Shown here: in pieces, positions 1-7,954 of the stretch
Position numbering within the stretch: position 1 is the first letter of the stretch
How the letters are laid out: the number at the start of each line of letters is the position of its first letter
DNA from: Thermoleophilia bacterium
GTDB lineage: Bacteria > Actinomycetota > Thermoleophilia > Gaiellales > Gaiellaceae
NCBI GenBank assembly: GCA_025929425.1
Contig: JAICME010000006.1
Location: 1 to 47,060 of the forward strand
DNA: 47,060 bases
Reading direction: 5' to 3'
Program-made: the position numbers and the translations under genes
Notes under the pieces: model-generated
What the model saw: the letters and a program-made list of their open reading frames with translations, nothing else
What the model was told of the DNA's origin: nothing
Databases searched by the model: none

Positions 1-417
1 GTCACCGACGCCAAGGTGCTTGCGCCGGTCGTCGAGCCCTATACCGGCGCGACGAACTCGATCCGTGGGATTCCGGGCGGCGGGCTCCCCTGGATCCTGC
101 AGTCCGGAAGCGCAGATCTCCGCGCAGACGGGCGGCTCCACATCGAGGTCGAGGGCCTCCTCCTCGCGCGCCGTGCCCCCGTCCCGGCGAATCTCCAGGG
201 GACGATCCCGTTCTCGCAGCTCAAGGCGATCGTGAGCTGCCAGACGACGACCGACGGCTCGGCGACCACCGCCAATATCCCGACCGGGCCATTCGATGTC
301 ACGCCCGCCGGCGACGGTGAGCTCGACACCTCTGTCGTGCTTCCCTCGCCCTGCTACGCGCCGATCGTGTTCGTGACTGCTCCCGCCGGAGCGTGGTTCG
401 CGGTCACCGGTCGCTGA
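1..417 (+). CDS. C-terminal end of a hypothetical, probably secreted protein (5' truncated by the window)
   Basis: The reading frame is open from base 1 (V-T-D-A-K...) to TGA at 415-417, so the gene begins upstream of the window. About 138 residues are visible. They are rich in small residues, proline and threonine and predict mainly beta structure. Two cysteines (in VSCQT and SPCYAP) could form a disulfide. The last residues (FVTAPAGAWFAVTGR) look like the closing strand of a beta sandwich. An internal GTG at 16-18 is in frame but has no convincing ribosome site. I do not recognise a family. Any signal peptide would lie outside the window. A stable hairpin follows the stop. Confidence 0.6.
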   Translation, partial: VTDAKVLAPVVEPYTGATNSIRGIPGGGLPWILQSGSADLRADGRLHIEVEGLLLARRAPVPANLQGTIPFSQLKAIVSCQTTTDGSATTANIPTGPFDVTPAGDGELDTSVVLPSPCYAPIVFVTAPAGAWFAVTGR

Positions 418-429
418 ACGACGAGAACA

Positions 430-468
430 CCGGCAGCTGTCGCGCCCGGCCAACGCGACGGCTGCCGG
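430..468 (+). terminator. 15-bp stem-loop after the first gene, terminator-like but without a T tract
   Basis: CCGGCAGCTGTCGCG (430-444) pairs with CGCGACGGCTGCCGG (454-468) over 15 bp with a single G-U wobble and a 9-nt loop. It starts 12 bp after the stop of the first gene. The following bases (CCCTCCTCGG) are not T-rich, so it may stabilise the 3' end or act with Rho rather than being a classical intrinsic terminator. Confidence 0.5.
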
Positions 469-524
469 CCCTCCTCGGCGCGCCTCCGCCTCGACGGCGT
501 TCCCGAGCTCTGTAAGGTCGCCCG

Positions 525-803
525 ATGAACGAGATGGAGCGGCACTCGATCGGCGGAAGCGGCGTCGAGATCTCGCAGATCGGCCTGGGCGGTTACGTGC
601 ACTGCGTCGACGTGGCGCCGTGCGTGGCAGCGCTCGCGTGGGTCCTCCACCAGCCCGGCGTGGCCACCGCGATTGCGGGCAGCAGCAGCGAGACGCATAC
701 GCGCGACAACGCCGGCGCTGCTCGTCTCGCCCTTTCGCCGGAGATCCTCGAACAGATCGAGGAGCTGACCCCGCTCGGCCACGCTCAGGTCGTGTCGGCA
801 TGA
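525..803 (+). pseudogene. Aldo/keto reductase remnant with the central barrel deleted
   Basis: The 92-residue product joins a normal AKR N-terminus (SGVEISQIGLGG, residues about 11-22) to a normal AKR C-terminal segment (about residues 33-80: AALAWVLHQPGVATAI, GSSSETHTRDNAGAA, LALSPEILEQIEEL). Roughly 200 residues of the TIM barrel, including the catalytic Asp/Tyr/Lys/His positions, are absent, while full-length AKRs have 280-340. The frame is intact. The stop overlaps the next ATG by 4 bp (800-803), so it may persist as the leading cistron for translational coupling. It cannot be an active reductase; I infer an in-frame internal deletion. Confidence 0.75.
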
Positions 804-1930
804 AGCACGTCGTGATCCTCGGTGCCGGGTTCGGCGGGCTGGAGCTGGCAAGTCGCCTCTCCGACGCGCTGGCCGACCAGGTTCGCGTCACGGTGATCGA
901 CCAGAACGACGGCTTCACCTTCGGGTTCTCGAAGCTCGCCATCCTCTTCGAGGGCAAGGACGCGGCGGAGGTGCAAATCCCGTACAGCGAGCTGGCGAAG
1001 CCCGGAGTCGAGTTTCGCTGGGAGCGGATCACCGCGATCGACCCGGCCGCGCGCCGGGTGACGACCGACCGCGGCTCGTACGACGCGGACATCCTCGTCG
1101 TCGCGCTCGGCGCGGACTACGACATCGACGCGACGCCCGGCTTCGCGGAGGGCGGGCTCGAGTACTACTCGATCGCCGGAGCCGAGCGGATGCGCGACGC
1201 CCTGCCGTCGTTCACCGGCGGAACGATCCTGATCGGCGTGCTCGGCCAGCCCTTCAAGTGCCCGCCCGCGCCGTTCGAGGGCGCTTTCCTGCTCCACGAC
1301 CAGCTCGTGGAGCGCGGGATCCGGGACGCCACGGAGATCCGCATCATCGCGCCGATGTCCGCGCCGGTTCCCATCACGCCGGCGGTGTCGCAGCAGTTCC
1401 TCGCCGAGCTCACGGCCCGTGGCGTCGAGTACGTGGGGCAGAAGCAAGTGGTCGAGCTCGATCCGCCGGCCAAGGAAGCCGTGCTCGAGGATGGCGAGCG
1501 AGTGCCGTACGACCTCTTCGTCGGGATTCCGATCCACCGCGTGCCTGCGGTGGTCGCCGAGTCGGGCCTCGCCGAGAACGGCTGGGTCGCCGTCGACCGC
1601 GACACGCTCATGACGCCGTTCCCGGACGTGTACGCGGTCGGCGACGTGGTGGCGATCCCGATGGCGAAGGCAGGCGTCTTCGCGGAGAACGCTGCCGGCG
1701 TCGTTGCCGACAACCTCATCGCCCGGCTCCGCGGCGAAGCGTCCGAGCGCCGCTACGAGGGCGAGGGCAACTGCTATCTCGAGTTCGGCGGGGGCCGCGT
1801 CGCGAAGGTAGAGGCGAATTTCCTCGGCGGTCCGGCTCCCATGGCTCAGCTCGTCGGCCCTACGGCAGAGCTCGCCGTGGACAAGAAGGCGTTCGCGTCA
1901 GAGCGGCGCACGCGCTGGTTCGGGGCCTAG
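800..1930 (+). CDS. FAD/NAD(P)-dependent oxidoreductase of the sulfide:quinone reductase-like (NDH-2) superfamily
   Basis: The product has 376 residues and starts at an ATG overlapping the preceding stop (ATGA). The N-terminal dinucleotide fold VVILGAGFGGLELA (4-17) binds FAD. A second FAD motif, FPDVYAVGDVVAIP, lies at 274-287. C154 in GQPFKCPPAPFEG sits where SQR and flavocytochrome c sulfide dehydrogenases carry a redox cysteine, and C325 (GNCYLEFGGG) is a second candidate. Proteins of this type oxidise sulfide or NAD(P)H and pass electrons to quinone at the membrane surface. The paired cysteines favour an SQR-like role, but some family members have other donors, so the substrate is open. 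Confidence 0.8.
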   Translation: MKHVVILGAGFGGLELASRLSDALADQVRVTVIDQNDGFTFGFSKLAILFEGKDAAEVQIPYSELAKPGVEFRWERITAIDPAARRVTTDRGSYDADILVVALGADYDIDATPGFAEGGLEYYSIAGAERMRDALPSFTGGTILIGVLGQPFKCPPAPFEGAFLLHDQLVERGIRDATEIRIIAPMSAPVPITPAVSQQFLAELTARGVEYVGQKQVVELDPPAKEAVLEDGERVPYDLFVGIPIHRVPAVVAESGLAENGWVAVDRDTLMTPFPDVYAVGDVVAIPMAKAGVFAENAAGVVADNLIARLRGEASERRYEGEGNCYLEFGGGRVAKVEANFLGGPAPMAQLVGPTAELAVDKKAFASERRTRWFGA

Positions 1931-1973
1931 GCGCGGGCGGTTAGGGATCGAGCCCGCCGGGAACGCGAGACTC

Positions 1974-2126
1974 GTGATCCTTCTCCTGGTCTTGCTGGCC
2001 GCGCTCGTCGTCCTGGGGGTCGTCCTGGCGGTCGTGGTGATCAAGTGGCTGTTCATCCTGGCCGTCGTGGCCGCGCTGATCTGGGTGATCGCCTTCTTCT
2101 CGCGCGGCATCTCGCGACGCGCCTAG
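1974..2126 (+). CDS. Small hydrophobic membrane protein (50 aa)
   Basis: A GTG-started frame encodes 50 residues: a first membrane segment at about 2-23 (ILLLVLLAALVVLGVVLAVV), a short IKW turn, a second segment at about 26-42 (FILAVVAALIWVIAFF), and a basic tail (SRGISRRA). Two-helix microproteins of this size and composition occur widely in actinobacteria as 'hydrophobic protein', without known function. No strong Shine-Dalgarno is visible. It lies between the flavoprotein and the end of a convergent permease gene. A real small gene is favoured by the positive-inside tail and uninterrupted hydrophobicity. Confidence 0.55.
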   Translation: MILLLVLLAALVVLGVVLAVVVIKWLFILAVVAALIWVIAFFSRGISRRA

Positions 2127-2132
2127 CGCCGT

Positions 2133-3272
2133 CTACATCATCTTCAGCATCGCCCAGCCACCACCGCGACGGAAGTAACGGACGACGAGCACGGCCGCGA
2201 CGGCGAGAAAGACGATGTTCAGGTAGGTGCTGTAGTTCCAGCTGACGTGCGCCGTGACGACCTTCGCGTTGCGCACCGTCGGCTGCAGCCCGATTCCCTG
2301 GAAGACGAACTCGACGACGAGTCCCGCAGCGACCATCGTGGCGTAGAACGTCGCGACGATGAAGCCGGCCATCCTCCAGCCGTAGTAGCGGCGGTAGATG
2401 TCGATGATCGGGAGGATCAGGAGGTCGGCGAAGATGAAGGCGAGCACGCCTCCGAAGCTGATCCCGCCGTTCCACAGCACGGCTGCGAGCGGCACGTTCC
2501 CGATCGAGCAGACGAAGCTGAGAATCGCCACCAGCGGTCCGATCAACGGTCCCCAGAACTTGGCGACCGTGGTGTGGTGCTCGAGGAAGAGGCTCCGCCA
2601 GAACGAGTCCGGCACCCAGGCGGCAAGAGCGCCGGCGAGCAGGAGACCGAGAACGATGTCGCGTCCGACGGCGACCCAGTCCATGACGAAGTAGTCCGCC
2701 GCGGACGTGAAGCCGGCCGGCGTGCGCAGGCGCTGCCACCAGCTTCCCTCGCCGCCGGCCGACATGTCCATCGCGGCATGCCCCTCCATCGAGCCGAGCC
2801 GGCCCTTCTCCGCCTCCGCGCGCGCCTCGTCCACGAGACGGCGCTTGAGGAAGAGACGGAAGAGCACCGCGACGAGGACGATCATCAGGGGCCCGCCGAC
2901 GAACTCGCCCACCACGAACCGCCAGCCGAGGAGCAGCGCCATGATGATCCCGAGCTCGACCACGAGGTTCGTCGAGGCGATCTCGAAGGCCATCGCGGCC
3001 GTGAAGTCCGCGCCCTTCCGGAAGAGCGAGCGCGCGCGCGCGACCGACGCGTAGGAGCAGCTCGAGGAGGCCGCGCCGAGACCACTCGCGACGAGCAGCG
3101 TGCGCGGCGAGTCGTCCGGCAAAAGCCGGCGCATCTCTCGCTTCGAGACGACCGCCTGTACGACCGCCGAGAGGCCGAAGCCGAGGATGAGGGCCCAGAG
3201 GATCTCCCAGGTCATCCCGAAGGCGAACGAGAGCGCTCGCCAGAGCTCGTGCGGGATGTCGACCGCGAGCAC
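2133..3272 (-). CDS. YraQ/ArsP-like permease (UPF0718, PF03773)
   Basis: The 379-residue membrane protein starts at GTG 3272, two bases after the upstream gene stops. The first half has the family hallmark GLGAASSSCSYASVARARSL (about 64-83), with C72 in the conserved SSCSYA turn, followed by FRKGADFTAAMAFEIASTN. A cytoplasmic linker (about 150-200) is rich in charged residues and methionine. The second half repeats the fold, with CSIGNVPLAAVLWNGGISFG corresponding to the first motif. ArsP members export trivalent organoarsenicals, while YraQ members are uncharacterised. No ars gene is nearby, so arsenic specificity is not supported. It is the last gene of a three-gene minus-strand operon. Confidence 0.8.
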   Translation of the reverse strand: MLAVDIPHELWRALSFAFGMTWEILWALILGFGLSAVVQAVVSKREMRRLLPDDSPRTLLVASGLGAASSSCSYASVARARSLFRKGADFTAAMAFEIASTNLVVELGIIMALLLGWRFVVGEFVGGPLMIVLVAVLFRLFLKRRLVDEARAEAEKGRLGSMEGHAAMDMSAGGEGSWWQRLRTPAGFTSAADYFVMDWVAVGRDIVLGLLLAGALAAWVPDSFWRSLFLEHHTTVAKFWGPLIGPLVAILSFVCSIGNVPLAAVLWNGGISFGGVLAFIFADLLILPIIDIYRRYYGWRMAGFIVATFYATMVAAGLVVEFVFQGIGLQPTVRNAKVVTAHVSWNYSTYLNIVFLAVAAVLVVRYFRRGGGWAMLKMM

Positions 3273-3274
3273 GC

Positions 3275-4249
3275 CTACGACGAGGGCGCTTCGGCGGCGT
3301 CCAGGCGGCGATGCCGGGTGCGCAGGACGAGACCGCCCACGAGCAGCAGGAGCACCTCGACCGCCGTGAGCGCGAGCCGGTTCAGCGCGACGGCGCCGAG
3401 CGCCTGGCCGGGAGTGGCGACGGCGAGGAGGAGCCCGTACATCGAGGCCTCACGCGGCCCGAGCCCCGACGGCGCGAAGACGAAGAGCACCGCGACGATC
3501 GCCCCGACGGCCGCCGTCCCGCCGAGGAAGACGATCGTCGACACCTCCGGGTGAGCGCCGACCGAGCGCAACAGGAGCCAGAGCGCGAGACCGCCGAGCA
3601 CCCACGTGCCGGCATAGAAGACGAGGAGCCCGCTGAGCGTCCGCCCGCGCAGGTCCGGCAGCTCCTTCGTGTAGCCGAGCCGCCGCAGCACCTTTCCCGC
3701 GAGGGGCCGGAAGACGCGCGGCTGGACGAGAACCGCGAGCACCGCCCCGAAGACGACGAGCGGCCAGGGCGACATGTCGACGTTGTCGATGAACGGCAAC
3801 GCGACGACGAAGACGATCACGCCCGCGACCGCGGAGATTCCCGCCTCGAGGAGCATCGACGAGGTGACGAGCGCCGCGTCGGTCACGCCCGCGCGCCGGG
3901 CAGCCACGACGCGCGCTGCCGGAGTCCAGATTCCGCCCGGGATGTACTTGGCGAGCATCGAGATCATCTCCGCCCGCAGCGCGTCCGGATAGGACAGCGT
4001 GATCTCCCACTCGGCGAGGATCCGCATCCAGCCGACGCAGAAGACGAGGTAGTAGCCGCCGAGCGCCGCGCAGCCGAGCGCGAACAGAACGAGGTTGGCG
4101 TTCTCGAGGTCGTGCGCGGCCGAATGGAGCTGGTGCCGGAGCGCCCAGCCGAGGCTGATGAAGAACGCTGCCAGCAGGACGAGCTGGACCGCGCCGAGCA
4201 GCCGGCGATGCCGCGACGTCCAGGTGGCGATGTCCGAGAGCCTGCTCAC
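3275..4249 (-). CDS. UPF0104 / YbhN-like integral membrane protein (lysylphosphatidylglycerol synthase TM-region family)
   Basis: The product has 324 residues and about eight hydrophobic segments. The hallmark MLAKYIPGGIWTPAARVVAA is present at about 118-137, with the glycine-rich loop APSGLGPREASMYGLLLA in the C-terminal half. These match the flippase-like transmembrane domain shared by MprF and YbhN proteins (PF03706). The catalytic aminoacyl-transfer domain of MprF is absent, so synthesis of lysyl-lipid is not expected; movement of a lipid or polyprenyl-linked substrate is possible. ATG 4249 overlaps the stop of the upstream dehydrogenase (ATGA), indicating translational coupling. Confidence 0.75.
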   Translation of the reverse strand: MSRLSDIATWTSRHRRLLGAVQLVLLAAFFISLGWALRHQLHSAAHDLENANLVLFALGCAALGGYYLVFCVGWMRILAEWEITLSYPDALRAEMISMLAKYIPGGIWTPAARVVAARRAGVTDAALVTSSMLLEAGISAVAGVIVFVVALPFIDNVDMSPWPLVVFGAVLAVLVQPRVFRPLAGKVLRRLGYTKELPDLRGRTLSGLLVFYAGTWVLGGLALWLLLRSVGAHPEVSTIVFLGGTAAVGAIVAVLFVFAPSGLGPREASMYGLLLAVATPGQALGAVALNRLALTAVEVLLLLVGGLVLRTRHRRLDAAEAPSS

Positions 4250-5205
4250 ACGGTCACTCTTAGCACGGCGGACCCCCGGATCTCACCCCGCCGGAGGCGG
4301 TCGAGCGCCTCGTTCGCCTGCTCGAGCGGAAACTCCTCGACCTCCGTCCGCACCGGCACGCGGGGTGCGAGGGCCAGGAGCTCCTCCCCGTCTCGCCGAG
4401 TGAGGTTGGCGACGGAGCGCACGGCGCGCTCCTCCCAGAGGAGCTCGTACGGGAAGGTCGGGATGTCGCTCATGTGGATGCCGGCACAGACGACGACGCC
4501 GCCACGGGCGAGAGCGCGGAGCGCCACGGGGACGAGCGCGCCGACCGGCGCGAAGACGATTGCCGCGTCGAGCTCCTCGGGCCCGGGCTCGTCCGACGGT
4601 CCCGCCCACTCGCAGCCGAGCTCGAGCGCGAAGCGCGCCGCCGCGTCATCTCCCGGTCTCACGAAGCCGAAGACCCGTCGTCCCTCGTGCCGCGCGAGCT
4701 GGGCGACGATGTGCGCCGACGAGCCGAATCCGTACAGCCCGAGGCGCTCGGGGTCCCCCGCGAGGCGCAGGGAGCGATAGCCGATCAGCCCGGCACAGAG
4801 GAGCGGGGCCGCCTGCACGTCGTCGTAGGAGTCCGGGATGGGCAGGCAGTACCGCTCGTCGGCGACGACCCAGTCCGCGTAGCCGCCGTCGAGGTCGTAC
4901 CCCGTGAAGCGAGCCGACTCGCAGAGGTTCTCGCGGCCGGAGAGGCAGTAGCGGCAGGTGCCGTCCGTCCAGCCGAGCCACGGCACTCCGAGTCGGCGGC
5001 CGTCCTCGGCTCGTCCGACGATCTGATGACCGGGAACGAGCGGGAGCGTCGGATGCGGCAGCTCCCCGTCGAGGACGTGGAGGTCGGTGCGGCAGACACC
5101 GCAGGCCGAGACGCGGAGGAGCACCTGACCCGGCTGCGGCTCGGGGACGGGAACGTCCTCCAGTCGCAGCGGCTCGCGAGCCGCGTGAAGCACCATCGCG
5201 CGCAC
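4246..5205 (-). CDS. Zinc-dependent alcohol dehydrogenase (MDR superfamily, AdhA-like)
   Basis: The 319-residue product begins GTG-CGC-GCG-ATG (MRAMVLHA), the usual N-terminus of this subfamily; an ATG three codons on is the alternative start. Catalytic zinc ligands are visible at C38 (ACGVCRTD) and H60 (VPGHQIVG), with C137 as the likely third. The structural zinc loop reads GWTDGTCRYC...ENLC: C84, C87 and C95 are present, but the first of the usual four cysteines is D81. The Rossmann motif LGLYGFGSSAH follows at about 155. It oxidises or reduces an alcohol/aldehyde with NAD(P). It heads the minus operon and starts 16 bp from the divergent Rieske gene, so their promoters must overlap. Confidence 0.85.
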   Translation of the reverse strand: MRAMVLHAAREPLRLEDVPVPEPQPGQVLLRVSACGVCRTDLHVLDGELPHPTLPLVPGHQIVGRAEDGRRLGVPWLGWTDGTCRYCLSGRENLCESARFTGYDLDGGYADWVVADERYCLPIPDSYDDVQAAPLLCAGLIGYRSLRLAGDPERLGLYGFGSSAHIVAQLARHEGRRVFGFVRPGDDAAARFALELGCEWAGPSDEPGPEELDAAIVFAPVGALVPVALRALARGGVVVCAGIHMSDIPTFPYELLWEERAVRSVANLTRRDGEELLALAPRVPVRTEVEEFPLEQANEALDRLRRGEIRGSAVLRVTV

Positions 5206-5221
5206 GAGTAGATTCTCTCGC

Positions 5222-6322
5222 GTGGAGACGACCCTGCCCTACGGCTGGTACACGGATCCGGACGTTCTGCACCGCGAGCAGGAACGGATCTTCCGCCCCG
5301 CGTGGCAGTACGTCGGACACACCGGCCGGCTCCCTGGTGCTGGTAGCGCTGTCGGCAAAGCCGACGACACCCAGCGGGAAGACCGCGGCGCCTCCGGCAC
5401 CGCCCGGCAGCCCGGCTACTTCGCGACGCAGGTCGGCCGAACGCCTGTCGTCGTCACACGCGACCGCGACGGCGCGCTGCGGGCGTTCGTCAACGTCTGT
5501 CGCCATCGCGGGTTCACGATCGCAGACGGAGAGCAGCGCCGCGAGACGCTCCAGTGCCCGTACCACGCGTGGACGTACGGTCTCGACGGACGGCTCCGCG
5601 CGGCGCCGCGCAGCGAGGAGGAGGCGAACTTCCCCCAGGAAGAGCTCGGGCTCGTGCCGATCGCAGTCGATACGTGGGGGCCGTTCGTCTTCGCCCATGC
5701 CGGCGGAGAGCCGGAGCCCCTCGCGCAGGCGCTCGGCTCATTGCCGGCACAGGTCGCGGAGCTCGGCCTCGACGTCGACTCGCTCGTCTTCCACTCGCGC
5801 TGGCAGGCAGAGATCGAGGCCAACTGGAAGATCGTCTGCGAGAACTTCCTCGAGTGCTACCACTGCCAGGTCGCGCACCCCGGCTTCAGCGAGGTGATCG
5901 ACGTCTCGCCCGAGGCGTACGTGCTCTCGGCCGACGGACGCCTGACGACGCAGCACGGGCCGACGCGGACGCAGATCCCGACCGGCCCTCTCCCGCGCTC
6001 GCAGTTCCACTTCCTCTGGCCGAACCTCGAGATCAACATCTTCCCCGGCGAGCCGAACATCTCGATCGGGCCGAGCTACCCGCTGACGCCGGAGCGGACC
6101 TACCGCTTCCTCGACTACTTCTTCGGCCCGGACGTCGAGCAGACCTGGATCGACGACCTACTCGCCTTCGACGAGCAGGTCGGCCGGGAGGACGCCGACC
6201 TCGTCGCGGGTGTCCAGCGCGGCGTCTCCTCGGGAGCGCTCGAGCACGGGGTGCTGATGGGCCGCAGCGAGCAGCTGATCGGCCACTTTCAGGCGCTCAC
6301 CGCAGCGGCGCTCGCGGATTAG
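5222..6322 (+). CDS. Rieske 2Fe-2S aromatic ring-hydroxylating oxygenase, alpha subunit
   Basis: The product has 366 residues and starts at GTG 5222. The Rieske cluster ligands are C93/H95 (CRHRGF) and C112/H115 (CPYHAW). The mononuclear iron site is in the catalytic domain: NWKIVCENFLECYHCQVAHP with H214 and H219, the third carboxylate ligand lying further on. Such enzymes hydroxylate or demethylate aromatic or quaternary amine substrates and need a separate reductase, which is not nearby. Residues 39-63 form an extra hydrophilic stretch between LP and PGYF, where family members normally run straight on. The inserted DNA contains a palindrome (see repeat). Substrate is unknown. Confidence 0.85.
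   Translation: METTLPYGWYTDPDVLHREQERIFRPAWQYVGHTGRLPGAGSAVGKADDTQREDRGASGTARQPGYFATQVGRTPVVVTRDRDGALRAFVNVCRHRGFTIADGEQRRETLQCPYHAWTYGLDGRLRAAPRSEEEANFPQEELGLVPIAVDTWGPFVFAHAGGEPEPLAQALGSLPAQVAELGLDVDSLVFHSRWQAEIEANWKIVCENFLECYHCQVAHPGFSEVIDVSPEAYVLSADGRLTTQHGPTRTQIPTGPLPRSQFHFLWPNLEINIFPGEPNISIGPSYPLTPERTYRFLDYFFGPDVEQTWIDDLLAFDEQVGREDADLVAGVQRGVSSGALEHGVLMGRSEQLIGHFQALTAAALAD
5339..5375. repeat. Imperfect inverted repeat inside the Rieske gene, in an extra 75-bp in-frame segment
   Basis: GTCGGC-AAA-GCCGAC (5351-5365) is a perfect 6-bp hairpin with a 3-nt loop. It is flanked by outer arms GCTGG (5339-5343) and CCAGC (5371-5375), with a small internal bulge between. It lies within the extra segment at 5336-5410. 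A palindrome inserted in frame in a coding region resembles REP- or RPE-like palindromic elements. I saw no second copy in this window. Confidence 0.45.
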
Positions 6323-6391
6323 GCGGCTAGGCCGGACCGCGATAAAGTCACACTCCTCTCGCCGGTTTTCGACCCAGAGGAGGGCAATTCT

Positions 6392-7192
6392 GTGAAGCGT
6401 CTCATCCCGCTGCTCGCGGTCGCAGCGCTCATTGCGGTACCCGCAGCCCTGGCTTCGAGCTCCAGCTCGCCGCCCGTCCTGCAGAAGGGCAAGCTCATCG
6501 TCGCGTTCGGGGACGCGGCACCCGGCTTCGCGGCCGGCCGCACCCGCGGAACCAAGATCATCAACCCGAAGGGCTACGAGGTCGACATCGCCAAGAAGCT
6601 CGCGGCGGCGCTGCATCTCACGCCCGTCTGGAAGTACTCCCCCTGGACTGGTCTCTTCGCTCCCGGCAGCAAGAAGTTCGACATCTCGTTCCAGGAGGCG
6701 ACGATCACGATCCAGCGGCGGAGGACGATCGATTTCACCTCGCCGTACATGAACGCGAACCAGGGCGTCCTGCTCTCGAAGAAGGCGCCGATGATCCACA
6801 GCCTGAGCGACCTTCGGAAGCTCCAGACCTGCGCCCAGGCCGACACGACCGGGCTGGACTACATCAACAGCCAGCTCAAGCCGTCGAAGCGGCCTTTGAC
6901 GTACCCGACGACGACCGCCGCGTACCAGTCGGTGGCGAACGGAACGTGCCAGGCATTCGTCCTCGACATCCCGCTGATCCTGCTGCAGAAGAAGCAGACG
7001 CCGACCCGCTTCGGCCCCGTCGCCGGTCAGATCGTCACGCACGAGGTCTACGGAGCGGTGCTCCAGAAGCACTCGAAGCTGACTCCGATCATGAACGGGC
7101 TGATCAAGAAGTTCACTAAGAACGGGACGATCGCGAAGCTGCAGAAGAAATGGTTCAACGTCAACTTCAACAGCATGCAAGTCCTGAAGTAG
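6392..7192 (+). CDS. Polar amino acid ABC transporter, substrate-binding protein
   Basis: The 266-residue product starts at GTG 6392 behind an AGAGGAGGG ribosome site. Residues 1-21 form a Sec signal peptide (KRLIPLLAVAALIAVPAALA) without a lipobox cysteine, so it is probably released or loosely held. The mature part is a bacterial extracellular solute-binding family 3 protein (PF00497): GYEVDIAKKLAAAL, FDISFQEATITIQRRRTIDF and the closing KLQKKWF. These bind amino acids or small organic acids outside the cell and deliver them to the permease. Five glutamine/histidine-type family features are visible but do not fix the ligand. It leads a four-gene unit. Confidence 0.88.
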   Translation: MKRLIPLLAVAALIAVPAALASSSSSPPVLQKGKLIVAFGDAAPGFAAGRTRGTKIINPKGYEVDIAKKLAAALHLTPVWKYSPWTGLFAPGSKKFDISFQEATITIQRRRTIDFTSPYMNANQGVLLSKKAPMIHSLSDLRKLQTCAQADTTGLDYINSQLKPSKRPLTYPTTTAAYQSVANGTCQAFVLDIPLILLQKKQTPTRFGPVAGQIVTHEVYGAVLQKHSKLTPIMNGLIKKFTKNGTIAKLQKKWFNVNFNSMQVLK

Positions 7193-7202
7193 CGACCTAG
7201 CC

Positions 7203-7919
7203 ATGCATGCGCTGCACCAGGTACTCCACGCGTTCTTCGACCTGCACAGCTTCACGCAGGACATGCCGGACGTGTGGGCGGGCTTCCAGATCAACCTGAA
7301 GATGATGGTGATCGCCGAAGTCCTGGTCCTGGTGCTGGCGCTCGCGCTCGCGCTCCTTCGCGGTCTGCCGGGGCCCGCAGCCAAGCCGTTGCGGGCCCTG
7401 GCGATCGCCTACACCGACTTCTTCCGAGGCACGCCGATCATCATCGTCGCCTACTTCATCGGGCTGGGCCTGCCCGGCCTGCAGCTGAATTTCATCTCGA
7501 CGCTCTCGATCACGACGTACGGGGTGATCGTGCTCACGCTCGTCTACACCGCGTACGTGACCGAGGTCTACCGCGCCGGGATCGAGTCGGTGCATCCAAG
7601 CCAGCGCGCCGCGGCTCGCTCCCTCGGGCTGACGTACATGCAGGCGATGCGCTACGTCATCGTCCCGCAGGCGGTACGGCGCGTCATTCCGCCGCTGCTC
7701 AACGACTTCGTCGGGCTGCAGAAGGACACCGCCCTCGTCTCGGTGATCGGCGTGGGAGAGGCGGCCGCGCTCGCGCAGAACGCCTCCTCGATCGACGGCA
7801 ACTTCGTGAGCTACCTCGTCGCTGCGGTCTTTTTCATCCTGATCACGATCCCGCTCGCCCGCTTCACCGATCATCTCGTCGCGACCCGCGAGCGGCGCGA
7901 GCGCGCACAGGCGTTTTGA
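7203..7919 (+). CDS. Polar amino acid ABC transporter, permease
   Basis: The product has 238 residues and starts at ATG 7203, ten bases after the binding-protein stop. It is a HisM/GlnP-type single-domain permease with about five membrane helices. Characteristic segments are [20 protein letters not shown] (about 75-94) and the EAA loop ([20 protein letters not shown], about 138-157), which docks onto the ATPase. It would work as a homodimer with the downstream ATPase and the upstream binding protein. Confidence 0.9.
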   Translation: MHALHQVLHAFFDLHSFTQDMPDVWAGFQINLKMMVIAEVLVLVLALALALLRGLPGPAAKPLRALAIAYTDFFRGTPIIIVAYFIGLGLPGLQLNFISTLSITTYGVIVLTLVYTAYVTEVYRAGIESVHPSQRAAARSLGLTYMQAMRYVIVPQAVRRVIPPLLNDFVGLQKDTALVSVIGVGEAAALAQNASSIDGNFVSYLVAAVFFILITIPLARFTDHLVATRERRERAQAF

Positions 7920-7954
7920 GCGGCGGCGAGCCGGCCACTGGAGGCAATTCCACC

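Noticed and set aside
2247-3554. 435-codon plus-strand frame opposite the permease gene
   Set aside because: Composition is almost entirely R/E/D/A/P and it mirrors codon bias of the minus-strand genes; the opposite strand encodes two clear membrane proteins.
4646-5698. 350-codon minus-strand frame spanning the divergent ADH/Rieske junction
   Set aside because: It covers the start regions of two well-recognised genes and has no similarity to any family; treated as chance in GC-rich DNA.
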